A stretch of 64,000 nt of DNA. Origin: Symbiodinium sp. CCMP2592 (Eukaryota > Sar > Dinophyceae > Suessiales > Symbiodiniaceae). The translations under genes and the position numbers were made by a program. Where the stretch lies: assembly GCA_905221615.1 (NCBI GenBank), contig CAJNDT010005390.1:234994-298993 (forward strand), read 5' to 3'. This document shows positions 1-10,749 of the stretch, one piece after another; the stretch's first letter is position 1; each line of letters starts with the position of its first letter. The notes beneath the pieces were generated by a model. The model did no database searches and was not told the origin of the DNA. It worked only from the letters and a program-made list of their open reading frames with translations.

Positions 1-231
1 TAGCACCTGAATGCCTAAACCCTACATTTTGGGTTCGGCTGCCGGGTGTATTATCCATGCTTTCAAGCTCCATCTGCCGCCCTCATAGAGAGACGCGGCT
101 TCCTGAGATCATGTTAGCTTTCAGAGTTTCGAGAGCAAAGCCCTCTCCTTGTCTCAAATTCCTTCCCCACTCTCAGAACTGGCGCAGTCACATTCTGACC
201 CGAGGAAGAAGTTCCTGGTAAGTCTGGAGTT

Positions 232-267
<36 letters not shown>
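232..267. repeat. (AG)n microsatellite
   Basis: Uninterrupted alternating A/G dinucleotides over about 36 bases. Simple sequence; no coding signal. Confidence 0.95.
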
Positions 268-270
<3 letters not shown>

Positions 271-500
271 TGTTGGTATAGTTCGGTGGCTTGAGAATTA
301 GAGCTTTGGTGAAGCCCCCAAACCTAAATCCGAAACCTCGCTTGCGGTCCAACATATCGGCTCTTTGTTATCAAAGGCCATGGCATAGGAGCTAGGATTT
401 TTGCGTCGCAGCTTGAGGGCTTGACATATCTTTTTAGCTTCGTTTTGGGGAGATTGTGTCGATCCTGTGCGCCAGGGAAGAAGCCTTGCCTAAACCTCTG

Positions 501-608
501 AACCCTAAACCCTAAACCCTAAATCCTAAACCCTAAACCCTAAATCCTAGACCCTAAACCCTAAATCCTAAACCCTAAACCCTAAACCCTAAACCCTAAA
601 CCCTAAAC
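501..608. repeat. Interstitial telomere-like array, CCCTAAA orientation
   Basis: About fifteen CCCTAAA units with a few CCTAAAT/CCTAGA variants. It is the inverse complement of the array about 95 bp downstream (704-808), including the positions of several variant units, so the two could fold into a hairpin with ~100-bp arms. TTTAGGG is a telomere word in dinoflagellates and plants; this one is internal. Confidence 0.95.
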
Positions 609-703
609 GCACAAGACCCCCAAATCCCAAGCCCGAGCCCTGGGCCCCCCCACACCCTGAGCCTTAAAACCCTCTACGCCCTAAACCCAAACCCAGAGGG
701 TCC

Positions 704-808
704 TTAGGGTTTAGGGTTTAGGGTTTAGGATTTAGGGTTTAGGGTTTAGGATTTAGGGTTTAGGGTTTAGGATTTAGGGTTTAGGGTTTAGGGTTTAGGG
801 TTTAGGGT
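704..808. repeat. Interstitial telomere-like array, TTTAGGG orientation
   Basis: TTTAGGG units with interspersed GGATTTA variants. Inverted partner of 501-608; the spacer holds a C-rich unique stretch. Confidence 0.95.
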
Positions 809-819
809 CCAAGTACTCT

Positions 820-888
820 TAGTAAGTAGGTAGCAAGTAGACTTACAAGTACCCTAAAAGGGACCCTAATTGGGGTTATGGTACTTAT
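820..888. repeat. Palindrome family P3, partial copy
   Basis: Shares its core (AGTAAGTAGGTAG through GGGGTTATGGTACTT) with the element at 47,094-47,222, more than 46 kb away. The outer arm on the right is not preserved here. Confidence 0.7.
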
Positions 889-1380
889 ACCCTATTGCAG
901 GACTTTAGGGCCTTCTTAGGTACCAAAAAACCATACATAGGAACTACTTGGACTCCATCCTAGAAAGGCGTAGGCTCGGATCCAGAGTAGGGGTTTTAGC
1001 GTTTCGGTTTAGACTGGGTTCAGATTATTCAGGCTGGTGCTCCTTAGACTCACAAGTTCAGGGTTTAGGGTTGGAAAGTGACATGTCAACCAACTTGGGA
1101 CACCCGCAAGTCTCAGGAAGGGTCCCTTGTGGTGGACTTGGTTCCGGTCAAGAACTACATGGGCGCTGACGTCGTCATGCCACTGTAGCTCTGCTGCAAC
1201 GAACAGGAAGCCAAAATCACCCTAAACCCCCAACTCCAAACTTAAACTTTTCTGGCCAGGCATTTCTGCAAACCTGAACGCCTAAACCCTGGAGGCCGGA
1301 GTTTCAGACCCCGGCCCCCCAAAAGCAAACTTCCTCTGGGGGATCCCTTGAATTGAGCACCCTATAAACCACCTAAGCCT
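889..1380. other. Intergenic, no gene recognised
   Basis: Mixed unique sequence with scattered single telomere-like words. A 73-codon frame at 948-1169 has no recognisable motif and is treated as chance. Confidence 0.5.
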
Positions 1381-1440
1381 TACCTTAACCCTGAATAACC
1401 TACCTTTTTAGGGTTGCTTGTTATGATTTCCTGATATAAC
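1381..1440. repeat. Palindrome family P11, half copy
   Basis: Carries the arm CCTACCTTTTTAGGG also seen at 1720-1815 (inverted) and 49,630-49,720. Only one arm is well preserved. Confidence 0.65.
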
Positions 1441-1446
1441 GGGTAG

Positions 1447-1541
1447 ACTTGCCTTTGGTTAGTAGGGAATGGAAGAGTGGTAGTAATAGTAGTTATAATT
1501 GTACCCCACTCCTCCATTCCCTGCTAGCCAAAGGTAAGTAG
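1447..1541. repeat. Palindrome family P2, copy 1
   Basis: Foldback of about 95 bp. The left arm reads CTTGCCTTTGGTTAGTAGGG and the right arm is its near-perfect inverse complement; the centre is A/T-rich (TAGTAATAGTAG). Related copies lie at 6573-6662 and 47,598-47,680. Shape is that of a MITE or foldback element; no coding capacity. Confidence 0.85.
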
Positions 1542-1594
1542 ATTGAGCACCCTATAAACCACCTAAGCCCTAAACTTTACACCCTTAAACTCCT

Positions 1595-1700
1595 GAAGGG
1601 TCCTATGTACCGGTTTTGTAGAATGTAGGGTTGCCATATTCGAAATTACTATTATGACTTGGGGAAGTATTCCCCGCAAACAGTACATAGGACCCTTTGG
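1595..1700. repeat. Palindrome P10 (AAGGGTCCTATGTAC arms)
   Basis: The arms at 1595-1610 and 1683-1700 are inverse complements (GAAGGGTCCTATGTAC versus GTACATAGGACCCTT). Further inner pairing surrounds an A/T-rich loop. Single copy seen in this window. Confidence 0.75.
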
Positions 1701-1719
1701 GACTTAGAGTGTGAAAAGT

Positions 1720-1815
1720 TACCGTAACACCGAAGAACCTACATTTTTAAGGACTTATGTAAAAAAATCATAAGAAGGAACCCTAAAAAGGTAGGTCGTT
1801 CAGGGTTAAGGTAAT
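1720..1815. repeat. Palindrome family P11, copy in reverse orientation
   Basis: Inverse complement of the 49,630-49,720 element: AGGACTTAT, a central AAATCATA block and CCCTAAAAAGGTAGG in the same order. Ends in CAGGGTTAAGG. Confidence 0.75.
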
Positions 1816-1875
1816 CCCTTAGAACTTCAACGCTTCGTGTAGAACGCTTCCGGTGTTCGAGGCTCTGCGAGGGTT

Positions 1876-1970
1876 TTTAGGGTTTAGGGTTTAGTTAGGG
1901 TTTAGGGTTTAAAGGGTTTAGGGTTTAGTTAGGATTTAGGGTTTAGGGTTTAGGGGTCTAGGGTTTAGGG
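1876..1970. repeat. Interstitial telomere-like repeats (TTTAGGG)
   Basis: Degenerate TTTAGGG units mixed with TTTAGTTAGGG variants. Confidence 0.85.
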
Positions 1971-2495
1971 CGCTTATAGGGTTCGGGTGTTAGGAGCTCC
2001 TCGGTGTTTAAAGATTTGGGATTTAGGGTTTCGAAGCCTGGGCCTTTTAAAACGACTAAGGGTTTTGGTATTCGAGGGCATAAAGCTTCAGAGCTTCGGG
2101 TTTCAGGGCTGCTGGCGATGGGGGGTTGAGGGCTTCCATATTCAACCCTGACCCCTTAACTTCAGATCTCAGACTCAACCCCTTAGCTTCCTGAACATTC
2201 CAGCCGTGCACCCGCTAGACGTTTGCGGCTAGGGCGTTTTGATATGGAGGTCTAGATCGTTAGGAATTACAGCTTACAGGGTTTAGGGTTTAGGGAATAG
2301 AGTCTATATAAGTTGGAGTCGAGGGCTTCGTCGCCACTCGAAACCCTAAACCCGAGGCAATGTGGCGTTACCTGGTTCTGGACGCTCACCCAGAGCTTTG
2401 GCTACACCGGACAGCTCTACCGCAAACCTGAGCCATGAACACGATAGGGAAAGCGCTGAATAATTAGCAGTTCCAGTTCCTTTTGGCCTCATTAT
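1971..2495. other. Intergenic, no gene recognised
   Basis: Unique sequence with occasional telomere-like words. No supported reading frame or structured RNA seen. Confidence 0.5.
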
Positions 2496-2660
2496 AATAT
2501 ACGATAATGTAGTATAAAGGTATACTATAGTATACTTTATGTTTGCTATAGTATACGAAAAACTACAATTTACAGTAACATACTACAGTATACTTACTAT
2601 ATCCTACTTTAATACTATACTATGATCTACTATAGCATACGATCGTCTACTATGTCAAAA
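2496..2660. repeat. A/T-rich TATACTATAG-type repeat cluster
   Basis: Many inverted and direct occurrences of TATACTA, CTATAGTATAC and TACTACAGTATAC within 165 bp. The cluster can fold in several ways; it resembles the A/T centres of the larger palindromes elsewhere in the window. Confidence 0.6.
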
Positions 2661-3620
2661 TACTACATGACCGGAAGCTCGATTAGGCCCCTTCGTGTGC
2701 CTGAGACCTAGGCCGTACGACTTCACAAGAAGCACCCAGCCCCAAACCCTGAACACCAAGGTTCAGGGTCTTGGGGTTTTGGTTTAGGGTTTTAGTTTTG
2801 GGTTCAGGGTCTAAGGTTTTGATGCAGGAGTAAACCTAAAGCTCGCAACCCGTCAGAGCTGTAAATCGTGAAGTTCTGATCTTCAACTTTTCGGCCTGGA
2901 CGCGGATTCGTGGCCTTTGGGAGGCTAGAATTCCTAAATTCCGACATCCCAATGTGGGAATGTGTTTGTTGAAAATATTTTCTTTTAAAACGCCCTATGA
3001 ATGCCCAATGATGTGCTGCTGGGTATGAACACCCCCCTCTCCCCAAACAAGCCTGTATTTAGGTATCGAGGCGCTTATATCTAGCCAGTCACCATGAGCC
3101 CAAAGTCAGGAATGTCGGTGTCCGCTACCGCAGCCTGATGATGCCCGAGGGCGACCTCGACGCAGATACCGTGGAAGTGCCCGCCGCTAGCCTGGTATAG
3201 AAGCCTAGATAATGACCGATGTTGTACCTTGGGGTTCCTGGTTATAGCTATACAAAGAAGAAGCCCGAAACCCTGTTCTACTCTGGTTATTAAAGCCCCT
3301 GCATTACTTAAGTATAGGCTTCGAGCCTGCTGGATCACAGGGGAAATGGCGGCTTCGTCACGGTATTATTCGGATGGCTTTTCTCAAGAGTCGTGTGGAA
3401 GAGGGCTGCTACCTTCACTCACAAAGGTCCCGTCTTCTGTCAATCGGGGTTGTCCTATTTTGCGCCTTCCTTTTCAGTCCCTGGTCCATTGTGTAACACC
3501 GCCGCACTGCTTGCCCGGTCTTTCGAGGAGGTGCTTGAAGCTGATCCAGCAAGCCCTCTGATCGCGCCCTCCTTTGTGAGCTTATGATCTAGCAGTTGGG
3601 TTGGCAGTTCGGTTCGTATG
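2661..3620. other. Intergenic, no gene recognised
   Basis: Several short overlapping frames on both strands (longest 110 codons at 3229-3561) lack motifs and overlap each other. No convincing gene. Confidence 0.45.
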
Positions 3621-3623
3621 GTT

Positions 3624-3732
3624 CCCAGAGACTCCAATATCCCTTAATTAAGGAATATACCTTAAATCATATAAGGGATCCTACCATAATTTAAGGAATC
3701 TTCCTTAATTAAGGGATATTGGAGTCTCTGGG
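3624..3732. repeat. Palindrome family P1, copy 1
   Basis: 109-bp foldback. Arms CCCAGAGACTCCAATATCCC and inverse complement, with inner TTAATTAAGG inverted words. It is almost identical to 45,618-45,729, differing mainly by a few inserted bases in the right arm there. High identity over 42 kb implies recent copying or conversion. Confidence 0.9.
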
Positions 3733-3860
3733 TTGGGCCTGTACCCAAACGCTAGCTTTCGGCTCTTGCGCGCAGGACCCGAAATCCACAGCCAACAGCC
3801 CGAGACCCGAACCCAGAGAAGCCCCACCAGATGCCAAGCCCTTCAGGTTTCGGCAAAAAC

Positions 3861-3968
3861 CTAGAGACTCCAAAACCCCTTAATTAAGGAATATACCTTA
3901 AATTATAATAGGAGCCCTAATATGATTTAAGGTATATTCCTTAATTAAGGGGTTTTGGAGGCTCTGGG
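3861..3968. repeat. Palindrome family P1, copy 2
   Basis: Same arm plan as copy 1 (AGAGACTCCAAAACCCCTTA) with a diverged centre. Lies only ~130 bp after copy 1 in the same orientation. Confidence 0.88.
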
Positions 3969-4031
3969 AATCTGAAACCCTCAACCCTGAAGCCAACAGC
4001 GCCCGAGTATCTAGTTAAATAGTATACTATA

Positions 4032-4129
4032 TAGGGGCCTTAATAATTCGACCAGGGTTTTGGGGCCCGTAAATACTATACTGATAATGAGGAACCCCCA
4101 AACAGTATTGGTAGTTGTTTAGGCCCCTA
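4032..4129. repeat. Palindrome family P5, copy 1
   Basis: Arms AGGGGCCTTAATAATT and AGGCCCCT with an inner GGTTTTGGGG / CCCCCAAAC pair around TACTATACTGATAATGAGG. This is the most frequent palindrome family of the window. Confidence 0.8.
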
Positions 4130-4426
4130 AAATATACTTGTCTCAAGGATCCTGAAAAAGAGTCACGAGCTCAAAGGTAATTATGTGATTACTTTTATTA
4201 TTACCAACTTTATTACGAGTGTTATTGTTATTATTACTATGATTATTAATGTTGTTATTAGTATTGTTAGTGTATACTTATCAAAAGGACCCTTAGGGAG
4301 TTAGAAGCTCCGAGCCCGAGGCAGATATGGTTCGTGAGCTGCTGCTGCGCGAGCTGCAGACCCTGCCTCGGGGGCGGCCGGCGAAAGCGGAGGAGCAGTT
4401 TGGGGATGTGTCGTCGTTTCAGAGGA
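4130..4426. other. Intergenic with (TTA/ATT)-rich tract
   Basis: 4190-4275 is dominated by TTATTA/GTTATT trinucleotides. The remainder is unique sequence without a gene. Confidence 0.5.
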
Positions 4427-4525
4427 TTTAGGGTTGAGGGTTTGGGGCTTTAGGGATTTGGGGTTCAGGGTTTTTGGCATTTAGGGATTTAGGGTTTAGG
4501 GTTTAGGGTCTAGGGTCTAGGGTGT
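4427..4525. repeat. Interstitial telomere-like repeats (TTTAGGG)
   Basis: Degenerate TTTAGGG units with GGGATTTGGGG variants; followed at 4735-4790 by CCCTAAA-orientation units, again an inverted arrangement. Confidence 0.8.
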
Positions 4526-5385
4526 AGGGGTTCAGAGGGGTTTGGGTGGATTGGGGCAGACACCCCCGTACACCAGCATTTGAGCAAGATTTCCTTGGAG
4601 GGATTGTCGGATGTTTAACAGAGTGTTGCTGCAGCCTTATGGGTTGGATACCCCAAAAGGCCTCCATCGGGATTCCCTGAAAGTCCTCACCCCGATCCCC
4701 ACTCCCGAAACCCGAAACTCCAAACTCTAACCCTAAACCCCAAGGCCTAAACCCTAAACCTAGCATGTGTACAAAAAAACCCTAAACCCCTTGAGAGGAG
4801 ACCTGCGGCGTGGACGAGCGCTGTGGGCCAGCCGGTCTCGGCGAAGAGGCTGAGGCGGCTTCCGGCGTTCTTTTTCTTTTCATATAGCTTAGGGTTTAGG
4901 GTTTAGGGTAGTTCTCTAAATTAGGGTCTCCATTAGGCTTCCTTTGTACAAGGGTGCCACACTGTTGTTTGGACCGAAAAAGGGACGCACTTTTGGAGAA
5001 CTACACCTTCGGCGGAGCGGATCTAGTCGGGCCATGCGTTTTTTCGAGGATGGGTAGGTTCAGATTTTGGTGTTGAGGCTGGGAGCTTCAGTAAGACTCG
5101 AAATGTAGCCCGAATTATTTGAGATCAACTCTTTAAACCTCAAACCAAAACCCTGTAGACCCGAACCCCACGCCCTCAAGTGCAGAATTCGGGGATAGGG
5201 AGACACATCAGACACATCAGACGAAGCAATCCTCAAGCCTAAACCCCCAAACCCTTGAAGCAAAGAGGCAGTAGTAATTCGTAGACGTAGGGGGTTTAGA
5301 TAATTAAGGACCTAATAAAGCCTATTTAAGGATGTGGAGTCCCCTGCCACCCTCCCCCTTGCTCCCGTAAAGGGTCCCTACTTAA
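4526..5385. other. Intergenic, no gene recognised
   Basis: Mixed unique sequence and isolated telomere words. Frames at 4503-4766 and 5060-5263 (minus) are translations of telomere-like text and are not supported as genes. Confidence 0.5.
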
Positions 5386-5494
5386 AGGATCATGGGACTT
5401 AGTAACTAGGGTTATAATTAAGGTAACTGTACTTATAATTACTTCTAACCCCAATTAAGGTACTTATAACCCTACTTACTAAGTCCCATGATCC
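5386..5494. repeat. Palindrome family P3, copy 1
   Basis: Arms GGATCATGGGACTTAGTAAC and inverse complement; inner AATTAAGGTA / TACTTATAA inverted words. Near-identical copy at 47,721-47,844. Confidence 0.9.
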
Positions 5495-5686
5495 TCCCAT
5501 TATAGAACCCTTATAGCTCCCTTTAAGGAACCCTATTACAGAGCCCTATAGTACCCTTAAAGGGAAGCTTAAAAGGGGTCCCTATGAACTAGATCGCAGC
5601 GCCGACCCCAGGAACTATGCCCTGGAAAGCTGGTCGCTGCTTCGCCTGCGCTCTGCAGCGTGCCGGTGCCGCTTTGAAAGGGGCGC

Positions 5687-5795
5687 AGGGTCTCCAAAAC
5701 CCCTTAATTAAGGAATATACCTTAAATCATATTAGGGCTCCTATTATACCTTAAACCCTTAATTAAGGAACATACCTTAAATCATATTAGGGTCT
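5687..5795. repeat. Palindrome family P1, rearranged copy 3
   Basis: Left arm as in copies 1-2. The second half repeats the left inner arm directly (TTAAGGAATATACCTTAAATC occurs twice in the same orientation) instead of as an inverted copy, so the element is a rearranged or recombined derivative. Confidence 0.8.
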
Positions 5796-5865
5796 CATGT
5801 GGCGTCACTGGGGATATCCTTGTAGCGTTGCGCAAGCTTGTGCGGTTGGAGTCGTGTATCCATAG

Positions 5866-5952
5866 CAACACGTATGTGTGTGTATGTGGAGATGCATCTA
5901 TTATACATATGTACATGTATATACACATATATAGGTACACACACACACAAGT
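5866..5952. repeat. GT/AT/AC dinucleotide-rich tract
   Basis: TGTGTGTATGTG, then ATACATATGTACATGTATATAC, then ACACACACAC: a loosely palindromic purine-pyrimidine alternating stretch. Confidence 0.8.
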
Positions 5953-6572
5953 AACACCAATATCTATGCAAGGCTTGATGCTCAGGATTTAGTTAAGAGC
6001 TCACGGCATGAGAGCTGCGAGTTCAGTGTCTTTATGTGGATTCGCAGCTCAATCTGTAGTGTTTCGAAGTGCATGAGTGGCAAGGACTGTTGCTCAAACC
6101 CTAGCCAAAGTTAACGAGAAATGACCCTGAGTCCCAAACCCTAAGCCGCTCATAGCTGTCGGGCCTGGCGCTCCCCTGTGCCCAACTCTGTAGTCCCTAT
6201 ATCATCGCGAATTGACATACGCCAAAAGTCTGCTCCCATTCTTCAAGGCCCTATGGTGGAACTCGAAAGCCGAACACCTCGTATAATTCGGCAGCATCAG
6301 AGCGAGTTCATGCCATGACTAAACCCCAAACCCTAAACCCTAAGCCAGAAAGTACACCCACCCTAGACCCCAGAGCCCGAAGTACGTAGGACCGTTGGGG
6401 TCTATTTGGTGATGCCTTTCGGTTGCAGACCGTCCTTTCACCTTTCCTGTGCTTCATGTAGATTTCAGAATATATTTCTACATTCCAGAATTTACAATCA
6501 AGAAGCCTTTCGAAGTTTTGAGTAGCCTTTTTGCCAAAACAAGTTTCATTCTGACTGAAGTTGGACATCAAC
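5953..6572. other. Intergenic, no gene recognised
   Basis: Unique sequence. An 87-codon minus frame (6308-6571) has no recognisable motif. Confidence 0.45.
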
Positions 6573-6662
6573 CTTACCTTTGGTTAGTAGGGAATGAAGG
6601 AATGATAGTAATATATAGTATAATAGTACCCATTCCTTCATTCCCTACTAACCAAAGGTAAG
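6573..6662. repeat. Palindrome family P2, copy 2
   Basis: The best-preserved P2 copy: CTTACCTTTGGTTAGTAGGG and an almost exact inverse complement ending CCAAAGGTAAG, centre AGTAATATATAGTATAATAG. Confidence 0.92.
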
Positions 6663-6749
6663 CAACAGGGCACAAGACAACCGCTCCCGACGCTCCGGGG
6701 ATCCGACGTGGCCGTGAAGCGGACGCGTCAGGAGCTGACCAACCTGGGG

Positions 6750-6805
6750 TTTAGGGTTTAGGGTTTAGGGTTTAGGGTTTAGGGTTTAGGGTTTAGGGTT
6801 TAGGG
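6750..6805. repeat. Perfect telomere-like array, 8 x TTTAGGG
   Basis: Eight consecutive exact TTTAGGG units with sharp edges, the most homogeneous interstitial array in the window. Confidence 0.97.
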
Positions 6806-8215
6806 TTGAAGGACCAACTTTGCGCGGTCGGCGCCGGCTCCTGTTTGTTGCAGATACATGAAGCCAAAGAGAAAGAAAGAAGACTAGTCGAGAAGTCAGT
6901 GCAGAAACGGCTCGCACCAGCACAGAGCGCAAACGTGAAGAGGCGATAGCGCTTCACACTTCAAAACGATGTGACTTTCTGTATCGTGCAACCAAAGCCT
7001 TAAACCCTTAACCGTCAACCCTAAGCCCTAAACCCTTTGCACTTAGCTGTGGCCAGGTGGATAGTAGGCCTGTGGAGATCCTTCGGGCCCCTCGGCTCTT
7101 CCGTTGTGTAGGGGTGGGTGCTGGAGTCGATAGGGATTGTCGGGGTTTGGTAAAAGTTCTATAGATTTCTATACCTAAAGACTTTTGTTCGTGTTCTGCT
7201 TAATTAGTTGTTGTTGGGGGTGGTTCTTTTCTTTGAATAAATCCTCTCAACACCCACCTGGAGGGAAATCCCTACTTGCAGACGAACCCCAATCCCCAAA
7301 ATCAGAAGCACTACCGCCCTTGCATCCTCGCCGCCAGCCTCGTCCACCTGCCGCGAAATCCAAAGTTGGAGACCTTACTTAAATTGGCCATCCCCTTAAC
7401 CCAAAACCAGAAACCCTCTACCCCCGCAACATATGCCAAAATCTGTTAAGATCCCATACCCCCAAAACCTGAGCCCTTGAACCAATAAAACGTAAAACCT
7501 CAAAACCTGATGCCCTATAAACTCTCAGACTCGGTTTAAGGGCTTACACCCTTTAATGCTCTCCTTCCGAGCCCAGGAAGCTTTCCTCAAACGACGGGAG
7601 GTGTCCGACTTTTCGGAAAGCAAGGAGGACTTCATCACCAGCTCACCGCCGTGCAGTTAGTTTTCCTGTTTCGGGTTTGGGCTCTGGGTCGGGTTTCAAG
7701 TTTGTTTAGCGAAGAAACTAAATGTTTTGGTGAACAAACATTAGTTTTCGGGGCCCAAAAGGCATGGTAACTACAGGCACGCGATCTACATCCCCTTACA
7801 TTACAGTTCTTTATTGGGGGTAGCAAACTCTACTAGTTTACATGCGGGTTGTTTTTACCTGAGGTTCATTGTTTGGCTACCTGATATTCTGTCATAATCA
7901 TGGTGCTTCATTGGGTTGCTGATAATCTTGGCTGCTACTTGGCATAAGCTTTCGTGGATAAAGATTCGGCGCTGCCGTTGCCTTCCTGGGGACTCTTCTT
8001 CAGAAGTCATCCCAGTCGCTGCAAGAGTCGCCTCCCTCAGACTCAGCCCTGCGCCCCGAGCTGCAGGAATCCCGAGGGCAATTATGCTCGCGGAAGTAGC
8101 ACCAAAGCAAGATCAGACAGCAGTGCAAGTGTTAGTGTTGATGCAGTTGTGGTTGCTCTGTTGCTGAGCTTGGGCTTGACAGCGCAGGTAACCAAAACTG
8201 TTGCGATTCAGTGTA
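6806..8215. other. Intergenic, no gene recognised
   Basis: Unique sequence with scattered telomere words. Frames at 7185-7382, 7635-7826 and 7916-8167 lack recognisable domains. Confidence 0.45.
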
Positions 8216-8336
8216 AATCTTCCCTTCCCTTTCTTGCCCTTCCCTTCCCTTCGCTTCCCTTACCTTCGGTTCCCTTCGCTTCTCTTCGCTTCTCTGCGCT
8301 TCTCTTCTCTTCGCTTCTCTTCTGTTCTCTTCTCGG
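8216..8336. repeat. Pyrimidine tract (CTTCC/CTTCT)n
   Basis: About 120 bases of nearly pure C/T on the plus strand, in CTTCC then CTTCT/CTTCG pentamers. It creates long spurious frames on both strands. A polypurine-polypyrimidine tract of this length may form triplex DNA. Confidence 0.9.
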
Positions 8337-8339
8337 GGC

Positions 8340-9035
8340 CACCGACTACTGCCTTGCTGCAGTCACAATGCCGCAGATGTTGCTCATACTTTCCCGCAAG
8401 GACTGTGGGTTTCACAACATCGCTACCACTCTTCTTGGGATGGCGCATCTGTGGGTCTGAACTCTAAACTCTAAAACTCTAAACCCCTTATGAACTTATG
8501 CGCCCGTCTGAGGCTACCGAAAGCTCTCGCACGATTGCGAGATGCTGGCCTATCTGGAGGCAGCCAGGGTCAGGGATTTGGGGCCTCTCGACCCCTGGAA
8601 TGTTGATAGATCCCGTATAGCAGTTCGTACAGAATTATGAAGTTTCGTAACGCCCTTCAAGGGCCTCCAAACCCTATTTCCCAGACCTGATTTAATACCG
8701 AAAACCATATTCTCAAGCAGTTACATAAGAAAACACCATCAAACATGTGGGTTTCTTGTGGTCCGCAAGGCTAAACCCCAAACTCTAAACCCAAAGCCCG
8801 AAACCTCAACCCCCCAACCCATAAAACCCTTGCCAAGTTAGGAGCTCGGCCACCTGCAGCCACCGCAGCAGCTGATCTGAAGATGTCCTCAGGAAGGCTT
8901 TGAGAGTGTCTTTTTGAGCTTCTATAAGAGTTCTACTACAAGGATTTTCAATGTTTCTAGAAGACTTCTAAAGGGGTTCTAGAAGGGTTCTACAAGGGCT
9001 CTATAGGGATTATAACGGTGAGTCCTGTTCTAATC
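8340..9035. other. Intergenic with ~15-bp GGGTTCTA-type repeats
   Basis: 8920-9010 shows loose tandem units of the type AAGGGTTCTA / TCTAGAAGGGTT. The rest is unique sequence. Confidence 0.5.
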
Positions 9036-9212
9036 TAATCGCTCTATCTGCCTACCTACTTATCTGTCTATCTGTATGTCTATCTGTGTATCTGTTTACT
9101 TATCTATCCATCCATCTACCTGCCTACCTATCTATCTACCTATCTATCTATCTACCTATCTATCTGTTTATGTATCTATCCATCTATGTGTCTGTCTGTC
9201 TGTCTGTCTGTC
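9036..9212. repeat. Tetranucleotide microsatellite (TATC/TGTC/TACC)n
   Basis: Imperfect CTAT, CTGT and CTAC tetramers over ~177 bp, ending in pure TGTC units. Confidence 0.93.
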
Positions 9213-9363
9213 TGCCCTAAACCAATTGCCGAAACTTCAAACACCAACTGTTAAGACCCCTAAAGCGTCACCGTGAATCCCGACAGTCCAAACCTTAAAC
9301 TCTAAACTAAAAGCTCATAACCGGAAACCCCAACTTTTAGGGTTTAGGGTTTAGGGTTTAGGG

Positions 9364-9443
9364 AACTACCCTCTAACATACCCTAAATACCCACTATTAA
9401 GGACCATAAGGGCTTTATTAAAGGGTACTTTGGGGGTCCTGGT
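9364..9443. repeat. Palindrome family P4, copy 1
   Basis: The segment ACTACCCTCTAACATACCCT through GGGTACTT...GGGGTCCTGGT is repeated almost exactly at 43,829-43,918. The outer left arm has been replaced here by telomere-like text, suggesting 5' loss of one arm. Confidence 0.85.
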
Positions 9444-9490
9444 TAACCGGAAACCCTTAACTTCCCAAACCTCAAACCCTCAACCCAAAG

Positions 9491-9596
9491 TGGGAGTTTC
9501 CAAAAACTAGGGGTACCTTATTTTCGGGGTCCTTATAATAAGGATCCTACTATTTTAGGGTTCTATATTAGGGTCCCCTATTTTCGGAAACTCCCA
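9491..9596. repeat. Palindrome P6 (TGGGAGTTTCC arms)
   Basis: TGGGAGTTTCC at the left and GGAAACTCCCA at the right, with matching inner words (GGGGTACC...TTTTCGG / GGGTCCCC...). Single copy in the window. Confidence 0.82.
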
Positions 9597-9599
9597 AAT

Positions 9600-10310
9600 T
9601 CTAACTCACCAAGTTCGCCCCTCTGCCGGGCTCTCCACGCTGCCTCGGCGAAAAGCTATGCTGGGCGGCCGACGCAGGCGATCTCGAGAGTCACGCCAGA
9701 TGTGTATTCCTTTCTTGGTTTTGGACACCTGTTGTGGTAGTCGCCTTTGTAACATCTCATTCAGACTTGTGGAGTGCCTTTGCCTTGGCGCAACCCTTTA
9801 AGCAATCCCAGACGTAAATCGTATACCCTCTTGTCTGAAGGCCTTCGTCGTCCGCATTCCTGAGGGTGACCCGCGCCGGGAGCGCTTCCAGCAACTAAGT
9901 CGAGCGCTTCTCGCCTTAGAACCTACATCGGCTTAGTTTTTTGGGCTTGAACGTTTAGGGTTCAGTATTACTACTATTATCATTATTAGTATAATTGCCA
10001 TTATGAGTTCTATCTTGTTATGATGTTGAATGGGGTTTGCGACTTAAGGCATTTTTAGGGTTTAGGGTTTCAGGTTTCATGGTTTATTTTCATCGGCTTT
10101 TGCAGCGTGCAGAGTTCAGAGTTTTCCGGGGAAGCAAATTGCGGGGTACGTTTTGTCTTTGCCTCTTTGGCCTTTGGGTATAGGGTTTGAGGGTTCAGGG
10201 TTTGTGGGTCCATGGGTTCAGGCTCTAGGGATTTAGGGTTTGGGAGGTCTGTTGTTAAGAGTCTCGGGGTTCAGAGTGTCGTGTTTCGGGTAGGGCTAGA
10301 GTTTCAGGAA
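9600..10310. other. Intergenic, no gene recognised
   Basis: Unique sequence. No supported frame. Confidence 0.45.
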
Positions 10311-10313
10311 CCC

Positions 10314-10426
10314 TACCTATAGTCTCCATTGTAGTTCCTTTTTTGGTTAACCAGTTTTATGGTTACAACCCTATAATCGAGATTTTGGTTAACCAAGAAA
10401 AGGAACTACAATGGAGACTACAGGTA
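10314..10426. repeat. Palindrome P7 (TAGTCTCCATTGTAGTTCC arms)
   Basis: Long, almost perfect foldback: AGTCTCCATTGTAGTTCCTT and GGTTAACC near the centre, mirrored by GGTTAACCAAGAAAAGGAAC and TACAATGGAGACT. The AGTAGTTCC-like core is shared with P9 at 43,628. Confidence 0.88.
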
Positions 10427-10499
10427 AACCCTAAACCCTATACCCCAAACCCTAAACCCTAAACCCTTAACCCTTAACCCTAGACCCTAAACTCAAAAG

Positions 10500-10708
10500 C
10501 TTAAGCCTGAATGCTCAGCTTCTGCCTTCTCACGTGCAGGAGCGTAACACACCTGTACGGGAATGAAACAAAAGACCTTCTAGTCTTACCTAGAGGTAAA
10601 TGGTAATTGTAAAGCTACAATTACAGCCATTTACAGGTAGACAGCATGTGTGTATACAAGTATTCCTTAATATACTCTCCAGACAGCACTGTCAGTACTA
10701 TAAGAGAT
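10500..10708. repeat. ~209-bp direct repeat, left copy
   Basis: Nearly identical to 12,144-12,353 in the same orientation. It contains its own ~50-bp palindrome (TACCTAGAGGTAAATGG ... CCATTTACAGGTA). The two copies bracket the 204-bp tandem array. Confidence 0.9.
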
Positions 10709-10749
10709 ATACTACCCTAAACCCTCGCCGCTAACCCTCGGATCAAAAA

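Noticed and set aside
501..608. True chromosome end
   Set aside because: The array is internal, followed by an inverted copy and more DNA on both sides.
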